DNA from: Rutstroemia sp. NJR-2017a BVV2
Lineage: Eukaryota; Ascomycota; Leotiomycetes; Helotiales; Rutstroemiaceae
DNA length: 64,000 nt
NCBI GenBank assembly: GCA_002946415.1
Contig: NJPS01000042.1
Span: 186,001-250,000, forward strand
Reading direction: 5' to 3'
Below the pieces are notes generated by a model. The model saw only the letters and a list, made by a program, of their open reading frames with translations, made no database searches and had not been told where the DNA came from. Positions 36,551 to 47,068 of the stretch are shown piece after piece. Position 1 is the first letter of the stretch, and every line of letters starts with the position of its first letter. The translations under genes and the position numbers were made by a program.

Positions 36551-37372
36551 ATTGGTGAAGGCGACTGCAGTTATGACTCTATGGCGGGTGGATACTGGGT
36601 CCTAGAAAGAGGATATGGACGGAGAGAGATGGAGTGCTCGATTGGCGGGTGAGTCTGAGTGAGTTCAGCGGACTGATTTGTATTAAGTAGTGGGAAGATG
36701 TTCGTGAAGGAAAGTGCATTGGCCGTTCGAATACCGGGATGAGAGCTGCTTGGTGCGGGTCTACTTTAATCTTTGAGATGTTCACTCGAAGCTAGATATT
36801 GAGATTCTCAATGTTCAAATCATACTCCAACAATCAAAGAGAAGATATAAATCCAATACACATTTGACTGTCCCGCTTCAACCCTCCTATCACCTCCTGT
36901 GAAGCCAAAAGTGACTACCACGGCATATATTTCTCGCACCTCCCATCTGGAGCCAATATCACTACTCGCACGTAGTTTGCCAATTGATCGCCCGGCTTTA
37001 GGCACTGGATATTCTCCAAGGAAAGAAGCTTAAAGATATTTTCTTTACCCGTGGGAAAGATTAAGAAGTTTAATTGTCGAAATATATACCAGAAACTAAA
37101 CATCCGATATCATCGAATCTACCAAAAGATCATCCAAGTTCAGATCAGTCTGGTCCATAAGTTAGTGCACCCCCAGGTTGATCAATCAGGTCTTCAGCAT
37201 ATCACTGGAGGTTCATACTGATTGTCTGTCTAACTTAGCCTGACATTTCGATCATTCTATATTTCTCCTGCCCCTCCATGTCTGTCTATACTCCCGAAAC
37301 GCTCGTCTACCAGCAGCAACTCCATCTCATATTCGTACACGAAGCCATGATCCCAGACCAGACCAGTAACGA
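36551..37372. other. Convergent intergenic region, 0.8 kb
   Basis: Lies between the P450 stop (+) and the INP54-like stop (-); presumably both 3' UTRs. No gene seen. Confidence 0.6.
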
Positions 37373-38698
37373 TCAATTTCCAACAACCGCCCTTGCGACA
37401 AAAACCGCGCCCACAATCCCCACCAACATCGAAATCAACAACCCCGCTCCCTCTCCCGTACTCGTAAGGTACAGAGTCCACCCCACAACCAGCTCCAAAA
37501 TCCTAGCCTTTTCTCTCTTCCTCTTCCAATTGATATCCAGATCAAACGGCATCTTCACCCTCGGATCATCGCTCTCGTCTTCCTCCTCCGGCCTCTCTAT
37601 TTTCACCAACGGAACCGTCACATCCAGCGCTACACCCCTATGATCCGACGTCGGCAAAAGCGGCAGCGCCGAGTACTTCCTCGCCGTGATTTCCGCCTGC
37701 GGATATCTGCTCTTCGTCCAAGCCGGCACGTCGAGATATAATATGCGATCACACCAACTAGGCCAGCGATGTTTCGCCCACGGCCACTTCTTCAACTCGT
37801 CATCAGATGTCATGAACGGTCCTTCGGATTTGTACTTGTAGGTAGGTGGGAATGTAACAGGTGCTTCGATAAGACCGTGACATGTGCGTTTAGCTAATCG
37901 TTCCTGGTTCAATTGGTCTGCCTCGAAAAGGTTCTTGTAATGATTGGAAGAAGACGAAACATCGTCTGGTTGGGGGAATATATCGATATGATCATTCGGA
38001 GCAGGAGATATAATTGAAGTTCGGTAGTTCAAGTCGCCCGCGAAGAAGAGATGCGAGGTGGGCTTGAAAATCGAGGCATCTTGCGGAGAGATCGACAGTA
38101 AAGGACGATCCTCATCGTGTTGCGGTAAAGCCGTCGCATATTTCGAACTCGTAGACGAGAATACCAATCCGCGAACTATATTCTTCCAATCCTGATTTCG
38201 CCGCTCGAGTTCCTGTTCCATAGCTGCCAGATGTGCAGCTACGAATGTCAGTTCGGTTGATGCGTTTCCATTCCCATATGCAAATCGCACCCCAATCGCG
38301 CCTTTATTCCCCATGTCCCAGAGTCCAACACCCACAGCGCCGGCCTCTAAATCGCGTATGAGGGTGGGGTCTTTGGCGAATATCATGATTCCTATCATGC
38401 CAACATTTCGCGCTGCTATCGAGGTATAGCTTGATCCATCGGAGGATAGTGCTTTGGTAGCCTTTTCGACAGCATCGTGAAACCGATTGAAGTAGGGGAT
38501 CAAGAAGGAGCCGCCGATCAGGGAATATGGCAAGGGCGCTATTTCTTGTAGGGAGAGGACGAGGATATCTGGGAGTTGAGGGATGGATAGACCACTGAAT
38601 AGTTGAGATGCGAATGCGTCTGTGTCGATAAGGGTGAGACCGCAATTGAAGGTCAAAACGTAGAGACTTAGAGCATTCATTTTCGAATTCCTCGCCAT
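37373..38698 (-). CDS. INP54: Tail-anchored inositol polyphosphate 5-phosphatase (INP54-like)
   Basis: Predicted to remove the 5-phosphate of PI(4,5)P2. A single exon of 441 residues with an in-frame ATG in good context. 5-phosphatase motifs: QE (about 51-52), MGNKGAIGVRF (129-139), AAHLAA with the catalytic-site His (154-159), the signature FAGDLNYR (219-226), WPSWCDRIL (312-320) and SDHRGV (351-356). A hydrophobic C-terminal segment (about 418-436) preceded by a Lys/Arg-rich stretch fits a tail anchor, as in yeast Inp54 which sits on the ER. A second hydrophobic patch lies near 400-412. No SacI or C2 domain is present, which distinguishes it from synaptojanin-type enzymes. Confidence 0.9.
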   Translation of the reverse strand: MARNSKMNALSLYVLTFNCGLTLIDTDAFASQLFSGLSIPQLPDILVLSLQEIAPLPYSLIGGSFLIPYFNRFHDAVEKATKALSSDGSSYTSIAARNVGMIGIMIFAKDPTLIRDLEAGAVGVGLWDMGNKGAIGVRFAYGNGNASTELTFVAAHLAAMEQELERRNQDWKNIVRGLVFSSTSSKYATALPQHDEDRPLLSISPQDASIFKPTSHLFFAGDLNYRTSIISPAPNDHIDIFPQPDDVSSSSNHYKNLFEADQLNQERLAKRTCHGLIEAPVTFPPTYKYKSEGPFMTSDDELKKWPWAKHRWPSWCDRILYLDVPAWTKSRYPQAEITARKYSALPLLPTSDHRGVALDVTVPLVKIERPEEEDESDDPRVKMPFDLDINWKRKREKARILELVVGWTLYLTSTGEGAGLLISMLVGIVGAVFVARAVVGN

Positions 38699-38920
38699 GG
38701 CTCTTGTTGTTTATTTTTCATGTCATATCCGGCGATAATTTGGTCCACGATGAAGGTACTCGCATGCTTCGACCAGACAGTCGTATCGTCACCAACTTTA
38801 TCCCCGACCTCGCTTCGACCTGTCCTTCATCCCCGCATTCAGACCTGACAGCCACCAAAGAGTGGGGTAAAATACAAAACGGGAACATCTCGCCTTGTGC
38901 AAGTGAATACAAAAAGAGAC

Positions 38921-38932
38921 AAAAAAGCAAAA
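38921..38932 (-). terminator. RNA polymerase III terminator of the tRNA gene
   Basis: On the transcribed (minus) strand, a TTTT run and then a TTTTTT run start 8 nt past the tRNA 3' end. Confidence 0.75.
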
Positions 38933-38939
38933 CTATGTT

Positions 38940-39049
38940 GCGTTCGCCGGGAATCGAACCCGGGGCCCATCGATGCTGTATCTTCACTCTTCTAATGAAG
39001 GGCTCTGATAGGATGGCAACGATGGATTTTACCACTAAACCACAAACGC
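38940..39049 (-). tRNA. tRNA-Gly (GCC anticodon) with a 40-nt intron
   Basis: Acceptor stem GCGTTTG pairs with CGAACGC. The D-arm contains TGGTTTAGTGG (A box) and the T-arm is CCGGGTTCGATTCCCGG (B box). The anticodon stem CATCG/CGATG encloses the loop TTGCCAT when a 40-nt intron (39013-38974) is removed one base 3' of the anticodon, the canonical position. Exon parts are 39049-39014 and 38973-38940, 70 nt mature without CCA. The anticodon reads GCC, so glycine. All stems pair with at most one G-T. Confidence 0.93.
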
Positions 39050-39421
39050 TGATATGGTGATTATGTTCATTTGCACGCTAAAGCAATATATCAAGCTATC
39101 ATAATATAGGTAGCTCCCTTCTCTGGTTAAAACTTCTAACTTTCTAAGTTCACTCATGGATCAGCTCGATTCTCTTTTGAAAATGCGCCATCACAATTGC
39201 TAAAAACTCTCAGTTGCTTTAAATATTGCTAAAGCCAGCCATGGACGAATATAACCAGGTTTGTAGTGATACTGGTTTCACAACGTCACAACCAACCAGA
39301 GGTTTTGCAATCTTCAACATCTAATAAGCAGAATAATGATCCCTTCACAGGGACGCTCAACATTTTCTAGGAATTCCTACTCGCTTTGCACTTGCGCGAC
39401 ATCCTGAGCATCTTCACCGGT
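39050..39421. other. Intergenic, 0.37 kb
   Basis: Upstream of both the tRNA (-) and the F-box gene (+); no other feature seen. Confidence 0.6.
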
Positions 39422-40524
39422 ATGTCTTATATCTTCACTCCCATAAGACGACACTTGCATCGTTGGTTCAGGTGGCCATCGCGTGATGTAGACCCGCAAG
39501 CTACGTCCCAACTATTATGCCAACCTCTCGACATCTTATTTCAGATATTGGAATGCCTTCCGCCTGAGTCCTCTGTAGCGGTAACCCTTACTTGCAAGCT
39601 AGCTTTTCACTCATTCTTTCCTGTCGTGAAAGGTCGTCTTGATAACCAGGGCCTGCAGAATCTTCTGCTTTTACTCGAAGAGAGCGTCAGCCGGGATCAG
39701 TTCTTCTGCTACAACTGTACGCAACTACACCATTTCTTGCCCTTCTGGGTCCTCGGCATCGAAGCAAGAGCACTTTGGAGCCACGGTGCAAACCTGAGAC
39801 TATAAACTTCGGAGACTTGTTTATCGGTTTGCATCACGTTCGTCTAATCATGAACGCTCATTTGTTTGGACTTGGCCATGGACTTAGCCTTAGCCGGCTT
39901 GAAAGCAAGATCCCTCCTTTCTGGGAAGGTTGGGAAACCAAAACTGTGGCTCGAATTGTTCAGGACCAGTTGCTCCTGTGTGTTTCGCACCGGTTTTTGC
40001 TGCGGAAGGAGTGTCGGTTGCCTAACCATCTGATAACAAACATAATGCTCATACATCACCGTCGCAATATATGCCCACATATCACGACACACCCATATAG
40101 GACATATGGAGGGGCCCCTACCGACCCAACACAGATTCCCGAGTTATTACCTTCAGATCCTCGATTCACGCACAACAACAACATTTTGGAGAACTGTGAT
40201 GATGTCCCTGGATCATGTTCTATATGCCCAACAGACTTTACAACTACCATCAAACTGCGCAGAGCAAACGCTAGTGGTTCCGAGCTAGAGCTGTTAGACG
40301 TCACTATTATAGCTTATCACGAGCTCGGTGACTGCCGCTCGCCGTTAAACTGGCAATGGCAAATGTTCTCCACCCAACCTTCGAACTACCCACCAGATTT
40401 GATTACACGCGCACGGCGAGGGTCTTGCTACGAGTCGGGGGCAATCAGGAGGCAATGGGATACGGCAGAACCTGTCACTGACTCAACTTCCAGGCAAGGC
40501 TTGTTTTGGTGGCAGACCAGGTAG
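39422..40524 (+). pseudogene. F-box domain protein, reading frame interrupted by a shift
   Basis: Belongs to the large family of fungal F-box proteins thought to recruit substrates to SCF ubiquitin ligases. The first frame (39422-39805) has the F-box LPLDIL/LECLPPES-type helix (LCQPLDILFQILECLPPES) and the family block FCYNCTQLHHF. The second frame, offset by two (read from about 39775 to 40524), continues the same family with RCKPETINFGDL, a Cys pair in SCSICPTDFTTTI, AYHELGDCRSP and the C-terminal CYESGAIRRQWDTAE. The change of frame falls between about 39735 and 39780 and no GT...AG pair of plausible length is available, so a one- or two-base indel is likely. It is either a recent pseudogene or a sequence error; the rest is well preserved. 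Confidence 0.7.
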
Positions 40525-41382
40525 AGAACATCAAGAGGAGAGAGGATTATCGTAGGTACCCATTATGTGTAACGAAAGACTAGCTTCTAAAAGACCTAGC
40601 TCTATATGATTGGAGGATGAGCGAGATGAACCCCCCTCTTTACACGCGGGAGCCGACAAGTGTTAGAGGAACTAGTTGAATTCAGTCCTATTATTGTTCA
40701 AGAACATTGGAAAGCGATCATGGATTTTCAGCGAAACCATTGTTGCCTTCTCGCCCGGGCTTCGCGAGTCCCCCGCACTCCAGAAAGTATTTTGTTGTAC
40801 CCCGCACTTCAGTTCAGCCGGTGCTGACAAGAAGGATCAATGGACATCAAAAGTTGTGGAGATTATCACCTACAGAGCCCCAATCTAATTTGTCTATTAC
40901 AGGCTTTGTGGTTACTCATTACTCGCCGGGCACGATACTAAATATGAAAAAACAATATTGTTTGTCAAAGATTCATACGACATGCATCGGACAATATGAG
41001 ATGCTGTTCGCCAAGCAGAAGAGGCTTCGATATTAAATGACTCCACATTGCCAAGATCGTTCAGCTGCTCAAAATGGTAAGTACGTACCATATTCAATAC
41101 GAGAGACGGCTGCTATATACTTCAAAGCTGCAGCGCTCAAGAGTTTGCTGCAACCCAAGCGATGGAGCCGCTCGTAATGTGTACACATAAATGTGAGGGG
41201 CAAGCTGAGCGACAGCGATGTGGAATAGTATAATGACGAGGTGCATCTCAAATTCGAGCTCGTGATGGGCTGTGGCGTTGTCGTCATTCGTGACTGCGGC
41301 TTATAAAACCATGAGAAGCAGCCCCAGGTTTAGAAGAATTACACATGGTTATTCTCACAAAGTTTGTGTTAGAGGAAATTTC
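40525..41382. other. Intergenic, 0.86 kb, no gene seen
   Basis: Overlapping short frames at 40676-41036 have no recognisable motif. Presumed promoter of the secreted protein gene. Confidence 0.5.
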
Positions 41383-42744
41383 ATGATGCTTCCAACGAGT
41401 AGGAAAGTCTGCTTTGTGGCAGTGTTGTGTTGCAATCTAGGAATTGCATTTACCTGTAAGTGCGCCACATTCTGCGACATCTTTCAAGCATTGCATTCGA
41501 CCACATCATGTTGGACATTGGGATTTTTGTAGACTAACGGCATTCTAGCAGCCGTCTCAAATACCATAACGGCTCCGGCGGTCCTTCCAACTCAGGGGCA
41601 GCAGGCAAGTACACCAGAGCTACAGCGAGGAGACCCTGCTATTGCATGTTGGAGCTCCTGGAGTATCTACAGATCTCTATCGACATCAAGCGACTCGTCA
41701 ATCTTTAACCTCCCGAATACAACCAGCCTGATCCTTCCTACCTACATAGAAACCTACTATAACATCGAAACAGTAGACTACAGCAACGCAACCTTCACTG
41801 AACTATGTTCCACCACCAGATACAGCTGGTTAACTGAAAGACTCCCAACAACCACACTAGCAACATCCTACTTAACATACTACGACTACTCAACCTGGTA
41901 CCCTCAATCCGTAACTCGAACCGACAAACCCCCTGCATGTACCTACTCCCGCAACTCACCGCAATGCTCGAAACTATGGTCCTCATGGAGTAGCAGCAGT
42001 TCCGCTCTGTCCACAGCTACGGATTACTACCAAGCCATCGCTACAATCCGATCTGACGGACTCCCCCCATGTTCCGAGCCAGAAGTTCCCTGCCCGGCAA
42101 TACTCGACCGAGAATGTACCGTTACACCCGATGCTGGGACGTTGTACTACTGGCCCATCACCACGGTTTCTGGCGATTTCTGCGCGCAGAATGGAAGTAC
42201 TGTAACGCCCACTCCGACAAGAAATGGACATCCCAATACCGTTGTATTGGGGGATAGGACTTTCACCTCGCCGAGCGCTTACCTAGTTTTCCGAACCGTA
42301 AACGGGTATTACAGCAGCGCCTACGACGGGTTCGTCCGGTATGGGAAGTGCGGACCAACAGTCACAGACTTGACGCTCACGCTCCCTCCCTCCGCTGTCT
42401 CCTCCGTAGTTTTCAGAACACCAGAATCAGGCTACTCGATCAACTATGCGGATTTCAACACCGTGCCAGTGGATTCGTATAAGATTGCGTGTCCGTTTTT
42501 TAGGGAATGTTCTGGGTGGGGGCGCAGTGGAATTAAGAATTACGAGCCGTTTTTGCAGGTACCGCACGACGTGCTTCGGGCACAGAAACAGTGGAAGAAT
42601 TGTACGGGGTGGGGTTGGGTAAGACCTAGTTTGAAGGCTTTGGAGGTGGGTGTGAAGACGACAGGAACTGGGGGGGGTGAGCCAACTGCGAGGCCGAGTT
42701 GGAGGAGTAGTGTTGCGCATATTACTGCGAGACCTACCCCCTAG
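41383..42744 (+). CDS. Secreted Ser/Thr-rich fungal protein of unknown function
   Basis: Exons 41383-41455 and 41549-42744 give 422 residues. The first exon is a signal peptide (MMLPTSRKVCFVAVLCCNLG), with the intron just after the hydrophobic core. The mature chain is rich in Ser, Thr, Tyr, Pro with about a dozen cysteines and several Asn-X-Ser/Thr sites. It shows blocks shared by a family of extracellular fungal proteins: TLYYWPITTVSGDFC, PTPTRNGHPNTVVLGDRTFTSPSAYL cut here to its ends, and a C-terminal CSGWG...NYEPFLQVP...W-x4-C. I know the family only as hypothetical secreted proteins; a cell-wall or host-interaction role is speculation. The acceptor is TAGCAG, so two sites 3 nt apart could be used without breaking frame. 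No GPI signal at the C-terminus. Confidence 0.75.
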
Positions 42745-43379
42745 TAACGGGGATGCAAATGACTAGGGAGATTAGGAGAGTCAGAGGAGTTCCCAAACCC
42801 ACCTATGGAAACATTTTCTTAAAGAGTAGTTGATAGAAAAAGTTGAACGGGTTCATACTTGAGGTAGGTGGGTTTATGTAGGTTGGTTTGTATAGGAGCT
42901 GAATACTAGTGCCAGTTTGGCGAGATGTATTCATGTAGCAACTATGGAGCGATTATTGCTTAGTGAGGATCGCTATCAAATTGCTTCCTGCATCGCCCTA
43001 CCTCGCCCATGTAAAAAGAAGAAGGCTTTAGATGGAAACACAGATCAGGAGACGGTGAGGGAATCAAGTCGTTTAGGATGTTGCTTTTTAGTATAGGTTT
43101 CTTGTTGTCCATCTCACGCAGTCTTGATAGTTGATATGAGAATTTCCATTACGGCAATGTAAATCATCTACGCCCGTATGCGAAACTACAGCTTCCGCGT
43201 TGGCACCTCAGTTACACATCACGAACTGTCATCTTCAAGGTGCATCTAGCTATGCGTAGAGAAAGTAAACTGTAATTAAATCCATAGAGATCCCAACATT
43301 TGGACATGTCCATCCCGTTGAACACTCCCTTACCCAAAGAGTTACTTCCATCTCTTACTTCATGTTCGCTGGGCCTGCT
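42745..43379. other. Convergent intergenic region, 0.64 kb
   Basis: Between the stop codons of the secreted protein (+) and the kinase-like gene (-). No gene seen. Confidence 0.6.
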
Positions 43380-44447
43380 CTAGTCATCACTGCCCAAAAT
43401 ATCCACTGCCCGATCAAAATCTTCATATTCCATCAAAACCCGAGCAGCATCCTCAACCTTACTCTGTTCCTTGGTATCCCATAATGAGCGTTCCTTGCAC
43501 CAAAGAAACACTTCACCAAGCGCAAATGCGTCGTTTTCGTACTCTGGTGCTACTGCGCCAAGATCAATCAAGACAAGACGGTACTGTTCTTGGGTTCCGT
43601 CCGCAGTGGCTACCCCGGTCGGTTTTTTTAGTATGTTTCTGTCGACGATGTCTCCATGCTTAACACCTGCCCGTCTCAATTCACGAACACCGCGAGTGAG
43701 ATCTCTTAATTGTTCGATAGTGATCCCAAGGTTGACGGAACTGGATGGGGAAGTAGTAGAGCCTAAGGCGGACTCCCACAACATTTCCAGATCTTGACCA
43801 CCAAATGGCAATAGGATGCCCTTAACCTTGTCGCCGCCGCCATCTTCGTCGACGTTAACAACGGCCAATATTGGTAGAACATTGAATCGCTCCTCCATGA
43901 TCTTGTCGGCGTTTTCGTGACTTTCGCGGTCATGATTCAGGGCCTCTAACAACATCTCCCTGATTTTTATATCTCGTTCTATGCTCCTAAGGTTGGGGTC
44001 GAAGTCGATTCGTTTAAACACGCAGTCCTTAGCATTCCATCGGCATCTGTCGACGCCAGCATTCAGGAATGACTTTTTGGTCACCAGATCGAAAGAAGTG
44101 ACAGGAAAGGAGGCCCCCTCTTTAGGACAGTAGTGTAGCTTCTCAAACATGGGTCTGGCAACAAGACGATCAGGCACCGTGGAGTATTCCAAATTTTCAT
44201 CGTCGAGTGACTTTGTGCTTATAACATTGAATGGAGTCTGAATTCCGAATTCGTCGTAATATGTCGTAATGTACTTTTCAACAATTTCTGCCATCCGATC
44301 CTCATCATACTCGCCCGAGCCGACATTGATACGATACCATCTGCGGTTGTGTAAATCATATGCGTGTCCTTCACATCGTAACCCTGGGTGAATGCCAGCG
44401 GAGTAAATGTAGACTTCCGGCTTGTGCCAAATACGATTCGGTTCCAT
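43380..44447 (-). CDS. Fungal protein-kinase-like protein
   Basis: A single exon of 355 residues from ATG at 44447; the open frame extends 10 codons further up without ATG. The C-terminal half has a minimal kinase core: a Lys in CVFKRI (about residue 164), the catalytic-type loop GVKHGDIVDRNIL, and LIDLGAV in place of DFG, followed by an acidic EYENDAFALGEVF helix. HGD in the catalytic loop plus a degenerate metal-binding motif is typical of the lineage-specific kinase-like proteins of ascomycetes, related to APH/lipopolysaccharide-kinase types. No glycine loop of the classical type is seen. The N-terminal 130 residues are a family-specific domain I cannot name. Function and activity are unknown. 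Confidence 0.75.
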   Translation of the reverse strand: MEPNRIWHKPEVYIYSAGIHPGLRCEGHAYDLHNRRWYRINVGSGEYDEDRMAEIVEKYITTYYDEFGIQTPFNVISTKSLDDENLEYSTVPDRLVARPMFEKLHYCPKEGASFPVTSFDLVTKKSFLNAGVDRCRWNAKDCVFKRIDFDPNLRSIERDIKIREMLLEALNHDRESHENADKIMEERFNVLPILAVVNVDEDGGGDKVKGILLPFGGQDLEMLWESALGSTTSPSSSVNLGITIEQLRDLTRGVRELRRAGVKHGDIVDRNILKKPTGVATADGTQEQYRLVLIDLGAVAPEYENDAFALGEVFLWCKERSLWDTKEQSKVEDAARVLMEYEDFDRAVDILGSDD

Positions 44448-45065
44448 TCTCCAAAATAGTTCTTGAGACTGATTCACAGTGTCGTCTTCCAGGTGTTAGT
44501 GATGATTTGTTTGGTAGAGACAGACGATGGGCTGATATATTAGAAATGGCCCTTTGAGGGCACTCAGTCCAGGTTCGTTTTCGTGTTAGGGGATTACTCT
44601 TCGAATGCATCAAAAAGAAGTGCGCTTGACCAAGTTCAGAATGTGCTTTAACCTGTCTAGAACACATTCCTTTAGTCTATAAGATTTAGTTTTATTTGGT
44701 TGGATTTCCTTCTTTTTGTGTATGGCAACTTGAATCATTCAATCATATATCTATCACATATTAGTATCACACCTATCACATATCACACATATCATGTATC
44801 ATATACAGAACCTTCTGGGCTTTTTTTGATTGCACCTACATATATAAATCCAACAGTATATCCTTTGCACAGGACGAAATGTTCATCTTATACACTCTTA
44901 CAATCGTATATATCGTCCACTGGCAGAAAAGGTCGAACACGTCCATCGGGCTCCATCCTCTGTTCTACACTTGCCCTCTCCCTAGGAGTCCCTCCCCACT
45001 CGTCGGGATTTTTCTTCCTTTGATGTGAGTTTAGATGATCATCTACAATTCTAAGACTTATACTA
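44448..45065. other. Intergenic, 0.6 kb
   Basis: Divergent promoter region with AT-rich ATCACATAT repeats near 44750-44800. No gene seen. Confidence 0.5.
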
Positions 45066-45380
45066 ATGGATGATAGTTGGCAGTTGCTCTCTCCCATCAT
45101 CACGGTTACGCCTATCGTCGCGCCTTCAGACCTCTTACCCTGGGATTACGTCGTACGAACCCCCCGCTGGGCAAATGATAGAAGACCATGTATGTGTGGC
45201 AACTGCTACTACTATTCAAGCACTTGTCGTGGAGTCTATGACGTTCTTCCTGTGAAGTGCGGCGGGGAGCGAACTTGCAACAGTGTCAATGCGGCATTCT
45301 GCCCACGAACAGCTAACCGCATATTGATTGCAAACGTCCTCGTCAGAAGCGACTGCCCTGCACAACATCCTCACCCTTAA
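45066..45380 (+). CDS. Small Cys-rich hypothetical protein
   Basis: An ATG-started frame of 104 residues with no family I recognise. The second half has eight cysteines (CMCGNC, then STC, VKC, RTC, AFC and SDC) spaced about 5-10 residues apart, which could form a zinc site or disulfides. The N-terminal 35 residues are hydrophobic but lack a basic start, so a signal peptide is doubtful. Spacing differs from the CCxC...CPxC family elsewhere in the window. Could be chance. Confidence 0.35.
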   Translation: MDDSWQLLSPIITVTPIVAPSDLLPWDYVVRTPRWANDRRPCMCGNCYYYSSTCRGVYDVLPVKCGGERTCNSVNAAFCPRTANRILIANVLVRSDCPAQHPHP

Positions 45381-46459
45381 GTGCGCCATGTACTTTTGTG
45401 TAGTAAGTACTTTCAATAGCTACCACACGAATAGTACTGACTCTAATAGTTCACAATGAGGCTGTCATAGGAGGAGGGCTTAGGATGCAGCTTGCCAGTG
45501 AGTGGGTACTTATGAAGACGCGGATGTTCAGGAAGGGCTAGATGTTTACGGTGGAGGAGATACGGTGGAGGAGAGAATTTGTAATTTGGTTGGAGATATT
45601 CCGAGTCGTACTTTCTTTGCGTCCGTGTCTTTTATTGTGTCGATCTTGGAATCATCGCGGTGTCTTGTTATTTGATACCCCCTTTGCATTTTTTTTGATC
45701 GCGCAATCTGGCCTGTTCAGCACCATTATTAGGGTATCAATTGATTAATCGGGCCGCCTCAAGGCTCGATTGGAGACATACATTCTTGTGCAGAAGTGCA
45801 GTTGACTGTATGTTGCCTCTTCTTACATAGTGCCCTAGGCCCCTAACAGGTTTGGTTCTTTGAGGAGTCCTCATCTCTCTGCTGATGTCCATCCTTCAAA
45901 CAGCTATCTGCTGCAGCTCTTGTCAGTTACTTTATTCCCTCCGACGCTCCGCATCTACCTTCCTTCCAATGAATTTATTGATACTCATCTGAGCATTATA
46001 TATCAGTGAGAGTGCTAAGAACAGAATTTCAGAGCAATAATGTAAAAATCGGGAAGGCTCAACTCCATCGGAAGAGTTATCGATTGGTAAAATTCTCCAA
46101 CAAAAGCGCTTCATGATCAAAGGATGATTGTACTTAAGCCGGCCATTGAGTGTTAGATACTCATCAACTAAGGTGGTGCTTGAAGATAGGCTGAGACTAG
46201 TTGATTTCTATTGTCAATCATGTGTAATCTGTCGGCGAGATGAGTGTCCCTTGTTCGTAAAAGATCCAGAGCGGGGCATGCGTTTTAGCATAGTAAGGCC
46301 CGCACGCTTATTCTTTGACGGCGATGAGGCAAGAAGGAGCTATATGATGACTTATTTCACCGGAAATATCCACCTGATGCGGCGATCAAGGATTCAAAGA
46401 GATCAAGGACCACAAAGAATGGTTGATACATGGCTTGAATAAGGAAAAGACGGTCACAA
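45381..46459. other. Intergenic, 1.1 kb, no supported gene
   Basis: The frame at 46128-46442 starts with TTG and has no recognisable domain despite a few Cys pairs. Nothing else seen. Confidence 0.45.
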
Positions 46460-47068
46460 AGACTATCCCAAGCGCTTCGCCGCAAATTCAACAATCCGCA
46501 CCACTCCTCCACACAAGCCTTAGCCTTCAAATCTCACTCCATCTCCTCGAACATCCTCAGTCACCTATATCGACTTGGTACCTAATCTCACAATCGCGTA
46601 AAGGTCTCGGTATCATGACGTGATATAGCAATGCCAATTGATTTGAGGGTGACTTCCTAACCATTCATATTCCCAATGTTATTTCCGAGAATCATGGGCC
46701 CAAGCCGGTCTTTCCAATGCGTTATTGGCTCCTTCATGGCCTTCACTTGTTCATTCTCGTCCCATTGATGAAAGACCGGGCATGAAGCAATGTCAAAGTT
46801 TCCTTTGAGATACGCGAGAGCTTTCCTCTCAGTGAAAGAAAGTCTGCCTCAATGAATTGTGCTTTAAAACGATCATGGCCGCGGAAGATTTTGAAACCCG
46901 CAGTCCAGTAATCGACGATGTCGACGCCGTAAAGATTCTTTGATGGCGCATCATCGTACGCTAATGGGCGAATATCGTGCCCGATGAGAAAATAGACGTC
47001 TATTAATATTTCGCCAGCTTTGATATGTGATAGAATCTCAGGGCAAACGGGCAATTTGTAGATTTGAG
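46460..47068 (-). pseudogene. Decayed SAM-dependent methyltransferase fragment
   Basis: The minus-strand frame ending at 46743 reads PVCPEILSHIKAGE, then a changed SAM-binding motif (LIDVYFLIGHDIR where the family has LDLGCCFGQDIR), then APSKNLYGVDIV and a DRFKAQFIEADFLS block. These are the landmarks of the class I methyltransferases common near fungal secondary-metabolite genes. Near 46765 the homology jumps to another frame (HQWDENEQVKAMK, then LGPMILGNNIG) and further weak homology (RHDTETF) follows in yet more interrupted sequence to about 46500. A CACAG acceptor precedes the preserved exon at 47068 but no upstream exon is found. The Gly-rich motif is lost, the frame is broken at least twice and the 5' end is missing, so this is a pseudogene. 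Confidence 0.65.

Noticed and set aside
46128..46442. A 104-codon plus-strand frame with a few Cys pairs
   Set aside because: Starts at TTG and shows no known domain; overlaps the tail of the decayed methyltransferase region.
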